From Acidobacteriota bacterium (GTDB lineage: Bacteria; Acidobacteriota; Terriglobia; 2-12-FULL-54-10), in contig JACPPJ010000015.1 of assembly GCA_016191085.1 (NCBI GenBank), positions 28,156 through 92,155 of the forward strand: DNA of 64,000 nt, in the 5' to 3' direction. Position numbers and translations under genes: made by a program. Below, in pieces: positions 63,870 through 64,000 of this stretch. Under the pieces are notes generated by a model. The model was not told the DNA's origin and did not search any database. It saw only the letters and a program-made list of their open reading frames with translations. Position 1 is the first letter of the stretch, and the number at the start of each line of letters is the position of its first letter.

Positions 63870-64000
63870 CTATATGGCTCGGGGGTGCTGCTCCAGGCAG
63901 TGGACGAACGCGCTGCCCACGATTACGCCATCGACGATGGGCGCAAGCTCTGCGAAATGCTCCGGACGGGAAATTCCGAACCCGGCCGCAATCGGCAGCG
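63870..64000 (-). CDS. trpA: Tryptophan synthase alpha chain, C-terminal part (partial, probably shortened)
   Basis: The minus strand enters the window in the TrpA barrel: [19 protein letters not shown] and then [10 protein letters not shown], the phosphate-binding end of the alpha subunit, followed by [10 protein letters not shown] and TAG at 63870-63872. In the same frame the text continues as VEAEAFNSFAAS, and one base shift later as KLRRLSAYFEAL, which resembles the final helices of normal TrpA. The stop therefore seems premature by about 25 residues. The start and most of the gene lie beyond the window. Confidence 0.8.
   Translation of the reverse strand, partial: LPIAAGFGISRPEHFAELAPIVDGVIVGSAFVHCLEQHPRAI

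Overview
The window looks like a chromosomal segment of an acidobacterium close to Bryobacterales / Candidatus Solibacter. This is an inference from family content: a von Willebrand protein of the acidobacterial type, a secreted protein with the TIGR03437-type C-terminal domain, a DUF1501 plus DUF1549/DUF1553 pair, CpxP/Spy-like small proteins, a moderately high G+C content and many palindromic intergenic repeats. No rRNA gene or complete tRNA gene was found.

Layout. 1-6.7 kb: envelope and redox genes (Spy-like proteins, an orphan nuoI, ccdA with a TlpA-like thioredoxin, a von Willebrand protein, a BON lipoprotein). 6.8-17.2 kb: gltX and glnS, on the same strand, frame a mosaic region. A 3' piece of glnS and a 5' piece of gltX are repeated inside it and enclose a three-gene cassette (ACAD-fold flavoprotein, PhnD-like binding protein, TusA-like/diiron fusion). 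A plus-strand accessory gene lies in each gltX-glnS gap, and the larger one is a PD-(D/E)XK nuclease fused to a P-loop NTPase. 17.4-38.7 kb: core metabolism (moeA, purA, trxA, glgA, tkt, rpiB, citrate synthase, a mutase large subunit, an acyl-CoA dehydrogenase, gap, pgk) with a few accessory genes and a good small-RNA candidate upstream of gap. 38.7-49.4 kb: an orphan histidine kinase, the DUF1501/DUF1549 pair, a TIGR03437-type protein, msrB, an MFS transporter, an M50 protease and rsmD. 49.5-56.9 kb: a pentose phosphate cluster (rpiB, a transaldolase-glucose-6-phosphate isomerase fusion, a HAD hydrolase, gnd, zwf, pgl) that supplies the oxidative branch and most of the sugar shuffling; with tkt and the other rpiB this covers nearly the whole pathway. 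57-63.5 kb: an accessory island with a Xis-like regulator and its operator-promoter, phage gene fragments, a 3' tRNA-Gly fragment, a HEPN candidate, a CGNR-like zinc protein, a truncated RadA-like ATPase, a PD-(D/E)XK nuclease and an XRE regulator. The window ends in the C-terminus of trpA.

Five copies of one three-hairpin repeat core occur. Two are enclosed in about 200-bp elements with 16-bp terminal inverted repeats and 8-bp target duplications, and one in an element with unrelated 28-bp terminal repeats. The strongest candidates for something new are the gltX/glnS mosaic with its cassette, these elements with a shared core, the island at 57-63.5 kb, and the small RNA before gap.
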